From NCBI GenBank assembly GCA_016713105.1, contig JADJPS010000023.1:52011-116010 (forward strand): DNA of 64,000 nt, given 5' to 3'. The notes beneath the pieces are model-generated. The model had not been told where the DNA came from and ran no database searches. It worked only from the letters and a program-made list of their open reading frames with translations. Source of the DNA: Devosia sp. (GTDB taxonomy: Bacteria; Pseudomonadota; Alphaproteobacteria; Rhizobiales; Devosiaceae). The position numbers were made by a program, and so were the translations under genes. Numbering within the stretch: the first letter of the stretch is position 1; each line of letters starts with the position of its first letter. Of the stretch, positions 38,429-47,698 are shown one piece after another.

Positions 38429-39990
38429 GGCCGATTGTGCTCTAGACTAGTCGGCGGTTGATGGGCGCCGTGGTCGTGATTCCGTTCTGCAGAGATGGCG
38501 GAGGTCGCGACGATGATGGGGATGCGAGGTCGAGCCGGCGCAGCTGTTCTACGAGTTCCGGCTCGACGATCATGCGCCTGCCGATCACCTGCTGCGGCGC
38601 ATCGATCGCTTCCTCGACCCTGAGAGCGTGCGGTCTGAGCGCAGTCTTCTACAGCAGCATCGGTCGGCCCTCGATCGATCCGGAACTGATGATGCGGATG
38701 CTCATCGTGGGGCTAGCTGCATGGGCATCCGCTCGAGCGGCGGCTGTGCGAGGAGTGCACCTCAACCCTCGCCTATCGATGGTTCTGCCGGCTGGGTCCG
38801 ACGGCAAGGGTGCCTGATCACTCGACCTTCTCGCGCGCACCGGCACGGCCGAATCCGTGAGAGCGATATCCTCCGGCACTTGTTCGAGGACGGTAGTCGA
38901 GCGCGGTGTCTGCGCGAAGGCCTGGTGGGCGGTGAAGGCTTTGCTGTCGATGCCAGCCTGACGCTGCCGACGCCAACAAGCAGCGCTCGGTGCCGGAGAG
39001 GAGTGGCGAGTTGATGCCGATGCGGGTCGGGCCGTGCAGAGCACCTGGCGACCCTCGACGATGCCGCCTTCGGCGCAGCGAGCCCGGTCACGCCGAAGTT
39101 CATCTCGCGATCTGACCCAGCCGCGCAGTGGACTGGCGCCCACAAGGGCCACGCTCTTCGCCTATGCCACCAACCACCTGATCGATACCGACAACGCGAT
39201 CATCCTTGATGTCGAGGCGAGCCGCGCCATCCGCCAGGCCGAGGTCGGCGCCCGCGCACCATGCTCGACCGGACCGCCGAGCGCTTCGGCCTCAGCGCCC
39301 AGAGCCTCGCCGCGGACAGTGCCTATGGCTCGGCCGAGAACCCGGCCTTCTCGTCAGCAGCGCGGGATCGCGCCGCATATCCCGGTGTTCGACAAGTCCA
39401 ACCGCACCGATGGCACCTTCCTCGCGCTCAGACTTCGTCTTCGATGCCGAGCAGGATCGCTACGTGCCCGGAGGGCAAGCAACTGGTGCAGTTCCACCGA
39501 ACTTACGCCACACCGCGCTCCGGCATCACCAGGGGAGGGCACGCGGCTCTATCGCGCCAGCAAGCGCGACTGCGATGGCTGCGTTCTCGCTTCCAGATGC
39601 TGCCCCAACACCCCGGCTCGCAAGATCCCGCGCGACCTCGACGAGGACGCCCGCGACGTGGGCGCGTGCCCTGGCAGGGACACCGGCCTATGAACGTTCC
39701 CGGCACCGGCGCAAGAAGGTCGAGATGCTGTTCGCCCACCTCAAGCGTATCCTTCGGCTCGGTCGGCTCCGATTGCGCGGACCCTGCGGCGCCCGCGACG
39801 AGTTTCTGCTCGCCGCCACTGCCCAGAACCTCAGAAAGCTCGCCAAACTCAGACCAATGACCGCACTCGCATAGGCCAAGCAGGCGTCCGGCGGTGTCGC
39901 CTTCGCCGCCCGCGGGCTCATCCAGCACGAACGGGCCTCTCAGAAGGACCGAACGCAGCCAAATCGCCGACTAAATCAACACTATCGGCC
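38429..39990. mobile_element. IS1182-family element, copy 2 (many indels)
   Basis: Same element as at 25623 and same orientation; the left end is GGGCCGATTGTG and the right end, reversed, is GGCCGATAGTGTTGATTT. The inverted repeat may extend outward to GCTTT (38423-39996). From the left end to about 39665 it differs from copy 1 by more than twenty small indels and clustered substitutions; the last 330 bp are almost identical. Confidence 0.8.
38495..39874 (+). pseudogene. IS1182-family transposase, multiply frameshifted
   Basis: The same protein as at 25693, recoverable only piecewise from three frames (GGEGFAVDASLTL, LIDTDNAIILDVEASRAIRQ, LAADSAYGSAENP, then the intact C-terminal RSRHRRKKVEMLFAHLKRIL). 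As written it cannot be translated. Either a dead copy or a badly resolved repeat in the assembly. Confidence 0.75.
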
Positions 39991-40191
39991 AAAAGCAGCC
40001 CCTGCCGCACATCAGCTTCCCGCAAGCAGCGGGAACTGACTTGGTCCAATCGCAACGGCCCGCAACGCCGGGAGCGGACGTGCGCAATTGAGCATCCAGC
40101 GAGAAAGCCGACCAAGTCCATCGGGCGAAATCGCCGGAAATGCAGGACACTGAACATGTCGACTTGATGTCTCCGATGAAGAACGCCAACC

Positions 40192-40965
40192 ATGGCAGCG
40201 TTGATGCAAAACGGGGTGAGTCAGGCCGTGGATGTTCTGGTATATAACGATAAACTCTTGCTCGGCGTTTCGGCGGCGGCTGAAGGTGGTGGGCATATCC
40301 GGCAGGCTATCGACGCGCAGGGAGAGGCCAATGTTGTCCTCGCCACCGGCGCCAGCCAGTTCGAGATGCTCGGATGCTCTGGTCCGAGAGGAGATCGACT
40401 GGTCGCGCGTAACCGTGTTCCATCTGACGAGTATGTTGGCTTGCCGGCGAGCCATCTTGCGAGCTTTCGGAAGTATCTCCGCGAACGGCTGCTGGCGCAG
40501 CTTCCGGTCAAGCCGCGCTTTGTCGAGGTGAATGGCGACGCGCTTGATCCTCTGGCGGAGACCGCTCGGCTCGGCGCCCTGATCGAGCAGCACCCTATCG
40601 ATGTCTGCTTTGCCGGGATCGGCGAGAACGGGCATCTGGCATTCAACGACCCGCCGGCCGATTTCGAGACGGAACAGCCCTATCTCATCGTAAGCCTCGA
40701 CGACGCCTGCCGCCGGCAGCAACTCGGCGAGGGCTGGTTCGACAGCTTCGAAGCGGTGCCGCGCCAGGCGATTTCGATGGGCATCAAGCAGATCCTAAAG
40801 TCGCGACAGATCGTGTTGTCAGTTCCCGATGCGCGCAAGGCCGAGGCGGTGGCTGCAAGCGTGGAGGGACCAGTGACGCCGATGTGCCCGGCCAGCATCC
40901 TGCAGCGCCATCCGCGGGCGACGCTGCATCTTGACCTTGCCTCGTCGGCAGGGCTGCGGCGGTGA
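40192..40965 (+). CDS. nagB: Glucosamine-6-phosphate deaminase (compensated frameshifts)
   Basis: 257 residues. ANVVLATGASQFEML, then in another frame ALVREEIDWSRVTVFHL, then EYVGLPASHLASFRKYL, and the active-site FAGIGENGHLAFNDPPADF. Two indels, near 40375 and 40425, cancel each other. It deaminates and isomerises glucosamine-6-phosphate to fructose-6-phosphate and ammonia. The stop overlaps the GTG of the nagA-like gene. The 200 bases before it, back to the IS1182 end, hold no gene. Confidence 0.8.
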   Translation: MAALMQNGVSQAVDVLVYNDKLLLGVSAAAEGGGHIRQAIDAQGEANVVLATGASQFEMLGCSGPRGDRLVARNRVPSDEYVGLPASHLASFRKYLRERLLAQLPVKPRFVEVNGDALDPLAETARLGALIEQHPIDVCFAGIGENGHLAFNDPPADFETEQPYLIVSLDDACRRQQLGEGWFDSFEAVPRQAISMGIKQILKSRQIVLSVPDARKAEAVAASVEGPVTPMCPASILQRHPRATLHLDLASSAGLRR

Positions 40966-41960
40966 TCCGCAGCGACGGCCTCTTCGATCTGCAGGTCAAC
41001 GGCTTTGCCGGTGTCGATTTCAACGACTCGGCGATCACGCCCGCGCGCCTCGACGTGGCACTCGCCGCCATGCGGGCGACCGGCGTCACGCTTTGCCTGC
41101 CACCCTGATAACGGATACGAGGCGGAGTTGCGTGATCGCATCATGCACTCGATGCAGCCGTCGCGGGAAGCCGGCTTGGGCTGCAGATGGTGCCTGGGTA
41201 CCATATCGAGGGCCCGTTCCTGAACCCTGCCGACGGCTATCGGGGATGTCATCCGGCGGAGGCAATGAGTGATCCGGACCCGTCGCTTTATTGGCGGATG
41301 TCAGAGGGGCTCAGACGACCAATCCTGCTTGTCACCCTGGCGCCCGAGCGAGTCGGAGCAATGGCTGCCATTCGATCGCTGCATGCGGCCGGCATCTGCG
41401 TTGCGATGGCCCACAGCGACGCGTCCATCAGCCATATCCGCGAGGCAGCATCGGCCGGGTTGAGCCTCTCGACGCATCTTGGCAATGGCTTGCCGCACAC
41501 GCTGCACAAGACCGAAAACGCGCTGCTGGGCCAACTGGCAGAACCGGGTCTGGCCGCCTGCCTGATTGCCGACGGAAATCACTTGTCGCCCGAAGTGCTG
41601 GCAGCCATGCTCCGCATCAAAGGCGTCGAACGATCCATCCTAGTAACCGATGCCGTTCTCGCTGCCGCGGCGCCACCGGGGCACTACCGCTTCGCCGGCA
41701 TGGAGGTGGAGAAGGACGCTTCCGACGTGGTACGCCAACCTGCGGCCAATCATCTCGCCGGCTCGGCCCTGGAACTCGATCAGGCGATCCGCAATCTCGT
41801 TCGCTGGGGCATCGCGACGCCGGAGCAAGCGATCCGCATGGCATCGATCAACCCGCGACGCGCGTTGGCCGACGCTGCCCGCGCGCATGGCGTGACCCTG
41901 CCGCCCGGAGGTGTGCTCTGGTCGGACGACTTGCGGCCTATGGAAGTGACGTCTTCCTAA
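40962..41960 (+). CDS. nagA: N-acetylglucosamine-6-phosphate deacetylase-like amidohydrolase (frameshifted)
   Basis: About 333 residues. GTG start; GLFDLQVNGFAGVDFND is the NagA entry strand. After indels between 41100 and 41190 the frame continues MVPGYHIEGPFLNPADGYRG (the EGPF metal region), CVAMAHSDASISHI, GLSLSTHLGNGLPHTLHKTE (metal His) and LVTDAVLAAAAPPG (catalytic Asp). It removes the acetyl group before NagB acts. Together with nagB it feeds N-acetylglucosamine-6-phosphate into glycolysis. Confidence 0.75.
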
Positions 41961-43597
41961 AGCAGCGCCTGTTCATTCCGGCCGATGAAGCGGAAGGCGA
42001 TATAGACTGCCAGCCCACTGATCGCGAGCAGGATTGTGGCCAAGGCTGCCGCTACACCGAAATCGCCATCGAGAATCAGCAGGTAGATGCGGACCGGCAT
42101 GGTCATGGTGCTGCCGACATAGAGCACCAGCGATGACGAAAGCTCATTGATTGCAGTGACGAAGCTCAACATGCCGCCGGCGATAATGCCCGGGACGATG
42201 AGCGGTACCGTGATCCGTAGGAAGGCCCGGAACGGTGAATAGCCCAGCGAGACCGCGGCTTCTTCCATGCTCGGCGAAATCTGCCGCAAGGCCGATGCGG
42301 TGGTTCGCACCGTGTAGGGCAGCCGGCGAATGAAGATCGAGAGCACGATGATCGACGCCGTGCCGGTCAGAACGATCGGCCCGGTGTTGAAGGCCGCAAT
42401 ATAGGCGATGCCGATGACGATCCCCGGCATCACGTAGGGGATCATGAAGGCGCCATCGAGCAGCGACGTCGATATTGTCGTCCGCCGTGCCACGAGGGTG
42501 CCGATCAGCGTGCCGACGACGACGATCAACAGCACCGAGGTGGCAGAGAAGGTCAGCGAGTTCCGCACCACGTCGCCAAGGTTGAAGATGATGCGCTCGT
42601 AGCTCTGCAGAGCGAAACCGTCCTGGAACACCGGACCACTGGTGCGCCGGAACGAGTAGATCACCGAAACGATCACCGGCATCGCCCCACAGAGGGAGAT
42701 TGTGTAGACGGCGACATGCGCGAGGACATTGCGCCAGCCGCGGAGACGGATCTTCACCGGCTTGTTGATGAGGTTGCCGTGATAGACGTTGCGGCGTGAC
42801 ATGTAGCGCTGCAACAGGACAAAGATCATCGACACGGCGATGAGGATGACACTGATCGTTGTGCCCATCGACATGTTGCTGCCTACCTCGGCCGAATAGG
42901 CGGCATAGGCCTCGGTGGCCAGCGTCGAGTAGCCGCGACCGAGCAGGCGAGGCGTGCCGAAATCGGCGATGGCGTGGATCAGCGCCAGCAGCCCGCCGGC
43001 CGAGAGCGCGGGGAAGACCAGCGGAAACGAAATCTGCAGCGTCCGCTGCAATGGCGTGAGACCCAGTCCTTCCGCTGCTTCCTCGAGCGAGCGGTTGACG
43101 TTGGCGAGGGCGCCCAGCACCAGCAGGTAGACGTAAGGATAGAACTTCAGCGAGAAGACGATGAGGATGCCCGAAAGACCGTAGATCGGCGGCATGGTCA
43201 CCCCGACATCTCGCAACATCCCGCGCACCAGCCCACCGGCGCCGAACAGCACGATCCACGAATAGGCGCCGATGAAGGGCGGCGAGACCAGCGCGAGGAT
43301 CGCCAGCAGCGACACGACGCGTCCGCCCGCGATGTGGAAGCGCGAGATGCAGAACGCCATGATCGAGCCGAGCAGCAGCGCGCCGAACAGGCCGCCAGCG
43401 CCCACCACGAGGGTATTGACGAAGGCGGTGAAGAAGCGCGGTTCGGAAAAGAACGTGGCATAGTTGGCGAGGCTGAAATTGCCCGCCCGGTCATAAAGGC
43501 TCGAAAACAGCACCGAGCCGACCGGGATAAAGAGCAGCAGGATCAGCAGGGCCCAGGTGAAGATGGAGACGAGGGTCCAGAAGTTCGGCCGCGCCAT
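41957..43597 (-). CDS. AfuB/ferric-type ABC transporter double permease
   Basis: 546 residues, intact, with two permease modules each with an EAA loop (SLEEAAEGLGLTPLQRTLQI and SMEEAAVSLGYSPFRAFLRI), about twelve membrane segments. This double-module form is used by Fe(III) importers and by AfuB of the sugar-phosphate importer. Convergent with nagA (a four-base overlap) and four bases downstream of the ATPase gene. The nagAB context favours a sugar-phosphate or amino-sugar substrate over iron. Confidence 0.8.
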   Translation of the reverse strand: MARPNFWTLVSIFTWALLILLLFIPVGSVLFSSLYDRAGNFSLANYATFFSEPRFFTAFVNTLVVGAGGLFGALLLGSIMAFCISRFHIAGGRVVSLLAILALVSPPFIGAYSWIVLFGAGGLVRGMLRDVGVTMPPIYGLSGILIVFSLKFYPYVYLLVLGALANVNRSLEEAAEGLGLTPLQRTLQISFPLVFPALSAGGLLALIHAIADFGTPRLLGRGYSTLATEAYAAYSAEVGSNMSMGTTISVILIAVSMIFVLLQRYMSRRNVYHGNLINKPVKIRLRGWRNVLAHVAVYTISLCGAMPVIVSVIYSFRRTSGPVFQDGFALQSYERIIFNLGDVVRNSLTFSATSVLLIVVVGTLIGTLVARRTTISTSLLDGAFMIPYVMPGIVIGIAYIAAFNTGPIVLTGTASIIVLSIFIRRLPYTVRTTASALRQISPSMEEAAVSLGYSPFRAFLRITVPLIVPGIIAGGMLSFVTAINELSSSLVLYVGSTMTMPVRIYLLILDGDFGVAAALATILLAISGLAVYIAFRFIGRNEQALL

Positions 43598-43599
43598 GC

Positions 43600-44649
43600 T
43601 CAGGCCTCCGCTTCGGTGCGCTGTCCTTCGGCATCGAAGGCCATCAGGCTTTCCCGAGGGACGACTACAGTCGTCGCCGCGCCGGGCGCCAGAATTTCGC
43701 TGCGGGACGGATTGGCGACGTGCACCACGAGGCTGCCGACAGGAGTTTCAACCTCGAGGTGAGCCTCGCGCCCCAGATAGGTGAACTTCTTCACCGTTCC
43801 CGCCAGCTGTTCGCCGGTCATGCCTGTACCGGCGAGTCCGATATTCTCTGGCCGGACCGCCCAGGTGAGGCCGGCCCCGGACGAGAGGCCGAGGCGCGTC
43901 AGCAGACCCTCGGTAGCGCTCCCGGCTTCGAGGGCATTGAGCGTGCCGACAAAGCCCGCGACGAAGCGGGTCTGCGGGTCGCCGTAGATTTCCTGCGGCG
44001 TACCGATCTGCTCGATCCGGCCGGCGCTCATCACGCAGATGCGGTCCGAGATGGCGAGCGCCTCCTCCTGGTCATGCGTGACGTAGATGGTGGCGATGTC
44101 GACCTGCTTCTGGATGTCGCGGATTTCCTCGCGCAGCTCGATCCGCAGCTTGGCGTCGAGATTGGAAAGCGGCTCGTCCATCAGCAGCAGGCGTGGATTG
44201 ATCACCATGGCGCGGGCAAGGCCGATGCGCTGCTGCTGCCCGCCCGACATGGCCGCCGGCAGGCGCTCCGCCATGCTCTCGAGGCGTACTGCCGCGAGGG
44301 CCTGCATCACGCGGGTCTTGATCTCCGCGGCCGGGACCTTACGCGGCTTCAGGCCGAAGGCGACGTTGTCGAAGACGCTGAGGTGCGGAAAGATAGCGTA
44401 ATCTTGGAAGACCATGCCGATATCGCGCCGGTGCGGCGGCACGGCCCGAAGGTTGGTGTTGTCGAGGGTGATGGTGCCCGAGGTCAGATCGGTGAAGCCC
44501 GCGATCGAGCGCAGCAACGTGGTCTTGCCGCAGCCGGACGGTCCGAGCAACGTGAAGAACTCCCCCTTCTCCACCACGATCGACACATCGTTCAGTGCCG
44601 CGAAATTGCCGAAGCGCTTGATCGCGTTCTGGACCGTCAGATAGCTCAT
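43600..44649 (-). CDS. ABC transporter ATP-binding protein (PotA/AfuC type)
   Basis: 349 residues from MSYLTVQNAIKRFGNFAALN, with GGATGGGGG just before the ATG; the open frame further upstream lacks a ribosome site. Walker A GPSGCGKTTLLR, signature MSGGQQQRIGLARAMV, Walker B LLMDEPLSNLDAKLR, H-loop YVTHDQEEA, and a C-terminal TOBE domain (WAVRPENIGL). Partner of the 41957 permease; divergent from its likely binding protein at 44777. Confidence 0.85.
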   Translation of the reverse strand: MSYLTVQNAIKRFGNFAALNDVSIVVEKGEFFTLLGPSGCGKTTLLRSIAGFTDLTSGTITLDNTNLRAVPPHRRDIGMVFQDYAIFPHLSVFDNVAFGLKPRKVPAAEIKTRVMQALAAVRLESMAERLPAAMSGGQQQRIGLARAMVINPRLLLMDEPLSNLDAKLRIELREEIRDIQKQVDIATIYVTHDQEEALAISDRICVMSAGRIEQIGTPQEIYGDPQTRFVAGFVGTLNALEAGSATEGLLTRLGLSSGAGLTWAVRPENIGLAGTGMTGEQLAGTVKKFTYLGREAHLEVETPVGSLVVHVANPSRSEILAPGAATTVVVPRESLMAFDAEGQRTEAEA

Positions 44650-44776
44650 GCCCCCATCCTGCCTTGCCATGGCCAGAGTGTACAAGAGCAGTCGAATTTT
44701 CGTATTGCAACATCGAATTGACCGCGCAACTATCAACTCGACCATAGAATGATCGAAAACGGTCAGGAGGACGAGA

Positions 44777-45764
44777 ATGAACATCAGCAAACGGACATTC
44801 CTGGGGCTCGCTGCCGGCCTCATCGCGGCCACGGCAATGACCCCCGTCATGGCTCAGGACGGCGGCACTGTGACCATCTACACCGCCCACAAGTCGTCCA
44901 TCGTCGACACGCTGCTGCCGATCTTCGAGCAAGAGACCGGGCTCAAGGCCGAGGTGGTCAAGCTCGGCTCGGGCGACATCATGAAACGCGTGCAGGCCGA
45001 GGCCGGTGCACCCCGCCGACGTGATCTGGTCGATCTCGGGCAGCTCACTCACCGAGCTCGCCGACCTGCTGGAGCCCTACACGCCGCCGGAATTTGACAA
45101 GATCGACCCCAAGTTCATCAAGAACCCGGCTTGGACCCCCTACACGGCGGTCGTCTACGTGCTGGCGGTGAACACCGACATGCAGCCCCTCGACACGGCG
45201 CCCAAGACCTGGGCCGAGCTCGCTGATCCCAAGTGGGACGATCAGATCGCCTCGGCGCGTGCCGACGGATCCGGTTCGGCTATGCAGCAGCTGACCACCG
45301 TGCTGACCGTCTTCGGCGACGAGGGCTGGGAAAAGTACAAGCAGATCGCATCCAACTTCGTCTTCACCGACTCCTCCGGCGCCGTGCCGCGCTTTGTTGC
45401 CGATGGCGAGACGTCCATGGGCCTGACGCTCGAGGACAACGCGCTCGAATACGTGCAGGGCGGCGCCCCGATCGCCATCGTCCACATGAGCGATGGCACG
45501 GCGGCAACGCCGGACGGCGTCGCTCTGGTCAAGGGTGCACCCAACCCCGAGGGCGGCAAGACGTTCATCGACTGGGCCATGTCCAAGTCGACGCAGGAAA
45601 AGCTGGCTATGGACATCGGCCGTCGCTCGGTACGCACGGATGTCGCCGGTCCGGCTGGTACGCCCAACCTTGCGGACCTGACGCTGGTCGAGGTCAAGCC
45701 GCTCAGCGATTTCGGCGGTGCGGATGCTGTGCTGGCAGAGTGGCGCAAGGCCATCGGCGAGTAA
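44777..45764 (+). CDS. AfuA/ferric-type ABC substrate-binding protein (one frameshift)
   Basis: About 329 residues; AGGAGG precedes the ATG. Signal peptide MNISKRTFLGLAAGLIAATA ending near VMAQD. GTVTIYTAHKSSIVDTLLPI is the start of the mature domain. One extra G near 45008 shifts the frame; corrected it reads AGHPADVIWSISGSSLTELA, then VVYVLAVNTDM, GAPIAIVHMSDGTAATPDGV and ALVKGAPNPEGGKTFIDW. Receptor for the divergent permease and ATPase genes or for those at 48760. Confidence 0.8.
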
Positions 45765-45779
45765 GCTCGGAATATCTGT

Positions 45780-45801
45780 CGCGGGGCATCTTGGCCCCGC
45801 G
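45780..45801 (+). promoter_or_regulatory. RNA hairpin after binding-protein gene
   Basis: CGCGGGGC / GCCCCGCG with a six-base loop, 16 bases past the stop and 26 before the next start. No T run. Like the hairpin at 19205 it probably protects the receptor mRNA. Confidence 0.5.
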
Positions 45802-45826
45802 GCCTCTCCCATCGGATGGCAGGATC

Positions 45827-46843
45827 ATGCTTCTCGAAGCGCTCTCTCAAGGGAAGAAATTCGGTCATCCGGAGGTCAACGAAGACAGCTTCGTCGTCAT
45901 ACCCGGCTCCGGCTACGCCGTGATCGACGGAGTCACCGATCGCAACGGCACGCGCTACGCGGGCATGCTGTCCGGGCAGTTCGCCTCGCGGACCATCAAG
46001 CGCGCGACCGAGCGCTTCCTCTTCGAGCAAAAGTCAGCGGAAGTGTCGGCCGCGTTCCGCTACCAAGGCCCGCGCGCCTTCATCGATTATCTGACGGCCG
46101 CGCTCCATACCGCCTATCTCGAGCACGGGGTGCTGGGCGATGTCGAGGCCGACTGGAAGCTGCGAGCAGGCTGTACGGTGGTTGCCGCGCTCGAGATCGG
46201 TGATCGGCTCGAAGTGGTCGCCGTCGGCGATAGCGGCATCCGCATCAACGGCTCCGACATGCTGTGGGTGCTCAAGCCGCTCGACGACGTGACGAGCATT
46301 CTGCGCCGCGAAACCTGGCGCTATTTCGAGGCCAAAGGCCTGCCGGCCGCGCGGTGCGACATCCTCGCCGGCTTCATGTGCTGGCGCGGCACGCAGCATC
46401 AGCTGGCAGGCGATGAAACTGCCGATCCCGGCATGGTCGCCGAGATCGAGCAGCGCGCGTTCGCCGCCTGCCGCGCCCACTTGCCGAACGTGCCGGAAGC
46501 CGAGCTCATGCAGCTCATCCGCCACGGCATCGAGCACGGTCAGGGCGAGTTTCAGAACGTCATCGACAAGGCGCTCGGCTACGGCGGGCTGGACGGCTTT
46601 CACGTGCCCGACCGCTTCATCGAGCATCGCAGCTTTGCACGCGCCGATGTCCATACCATCGAACTCTTTTCAGACGGCTATTTCGCGCCTGCCGCGGGCT
46701 TTGGTGTGGCCGAGTGGGAAGCGTCGTTCCGGGCCGTCGAGGCGGCCGACCCGCACAAAATCGATCGCTATATCAGCACCAAGGGGACGACGGCGGTCGC
46801 CCTGACCGACGATCGCACCTATCTCGGAGTGAAGTTCGGATGA
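45827..46843 (+). CDS. PP2C-like Ser/Thr phosphatase-fold protein
   Basis: 338 residues, intact. Metal-binding PP2C motifs: HPEVNEDSFVV, YAVIDGVTDRNG, LEVVAVGDSGIRI and TIELFSDGYFAPAAG; the internal segment of about 100 residues (RRETWRYFEAKGLPAARCDI, RHGIEHGQGEFQNVIDKALG) is larger than usual. Its start follows the binding-protein hairpin and its stop overlaps the DeoR start, so it is part of the transport operon. It may dephosphorylate a regulator or, given the context, a phosphorylated substrate; neither can be decided here. Confidence 0.65.
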   Translation: MLLEALSQGKKFGHPEVNEDSFVVIPGSGYAVIDGVTDRNGTRYAGMLSGQFASRTIKRATERFLFEQKSAEVSAAFRYQGPRAFIDYLTAALHTAYLEHGVLGDVEADWKLRAGCTVVAALEIGDRLEVVAVGDSGIRINGSDMLWVLKPLDDVTSILRRETWRYFEAKGLPAARCDILAGFMCWRGTQHQLAGDETADPGMVAEIEQRAFAACRAHLPNVPEAELMQLIRHGIEHGQGEFQNVIDKALGYGGLDGFHVPDRFIEHRSFARADVHTIELFSDGYFAPAAGFGVAEWEASFRAVEAADPHKIDRYISTKGTTAVALTDDRTYLGVKFG

Positions 46844-47655
46844 CCGGCGGCAATGGCACAAGGTTCGCCGCGCGATCGCGGCAGGAGACGTCCGCCGTCA
46901 CGGCGCGCCAGTCCGCCATCATCGAGGCTGTGAGGGCGCAGGGCGCCGTGTCGGTGTCCGTCCTGGCCACGCAGTTCGAGGTGACGCACCAGACGATCCG
47001 CCGCGACCTCCGACTGCTGCAGGAGCTCGGGTTGCTGCAGAAGGGCTTCGGCGCCGCATTCGCTTCGCCCGGCGTGGCCCGCCATGGCCATAACGAGCGC
47101 GAGGGCACGCTGGTTGACGTCAAGCGACGGCTGGTCCAGGCGCTGGAAGAGTTCCTGACGCCGGACGCGACGGTCTTTGTCGGTCTCGGGACCACGTTCG
47201 ATACGCTTTATGAGGTGGTGGCACGGCATCCGGGCCTGCTCATCGCCACGCCCAACCTGACGGTCGCCCATACCTGCGCGCTCAACACCGACGCCACGGT
47301 CTATGTCTATGGCGGCTACGTCCGGAACAAGGACTCATCAGTGCTGACGATGAGCGACGAGAGCCGCAGGCGCTTCAAGTTCGATATCGCCGTGATCGGC
47401 GCCAGCGCCATCGACGACCAGGGCACCGTGCTCGAGTTCGATCCCATGGAAGTCGACTTGGTGCGGGACGTGCTGACGCAGTCGCGCCGGGTCATCCTTG
47501 CGGCCCATGGGGAGAAATTCGGGCGCAGCGCCCCGCATGTGGTGACGACGCTCGGGCATGTCGACGTCCTCATCTCCAATGCCGTGCCGCAGATGCGTGA
47601 CCGCCTCGGCAACGACATGCCCCTGCCGCCCAATCTACGCGTGATCAACGCCTGA
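46840..47655 (+). CDS. DeoR-family transcriptional regulator
   Basis: 271 residues, intact. N-terminal HTH (ALL-type VSVLATQFEVTHQTIRRDLR then LLQELGLLQK) and a DeoRC sensor domain (LTPDATVFVGLGTTFDTLY, VYVYGGYVRNKDSSVL, FDIAVIGASAIDDQGTV, then RRVILAAHGEKFGRSAP). DeoR regulators usually sense phosphorylated sugars, which fits nagAB and an Afu-type importer. The ATG overlaps the phosphatase stop. Confidence 0.85.
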   Translation: MTGGNGTRFAARSRQETSAVTARQSAIIEAVRAQGAVSVSVLATQFEVTHQTIRRDLRLLQELGLLQKGFGAAFASPGVARHGHNEREGTLVDVKRRLVQALEEFLTPDATVFVGLGTTFDTLYEVVARHPGLLIATPNLTVAHTCALNTDATVYVYGGYVRNKDSSVLTMSDESRRRFKFDIAVIGASAIDDQGTVLEFDPMEVDLVRDVLTQSRRVILAAHGEKFGRSAPHVVTTLGHVDVLISNAVPQMRDRLGNDMPLPPNLRVINA

Positions 47656-47698
47656 GACTGCCCACAACTGGCCTGACAACCTCAACCAGGAGACACAA

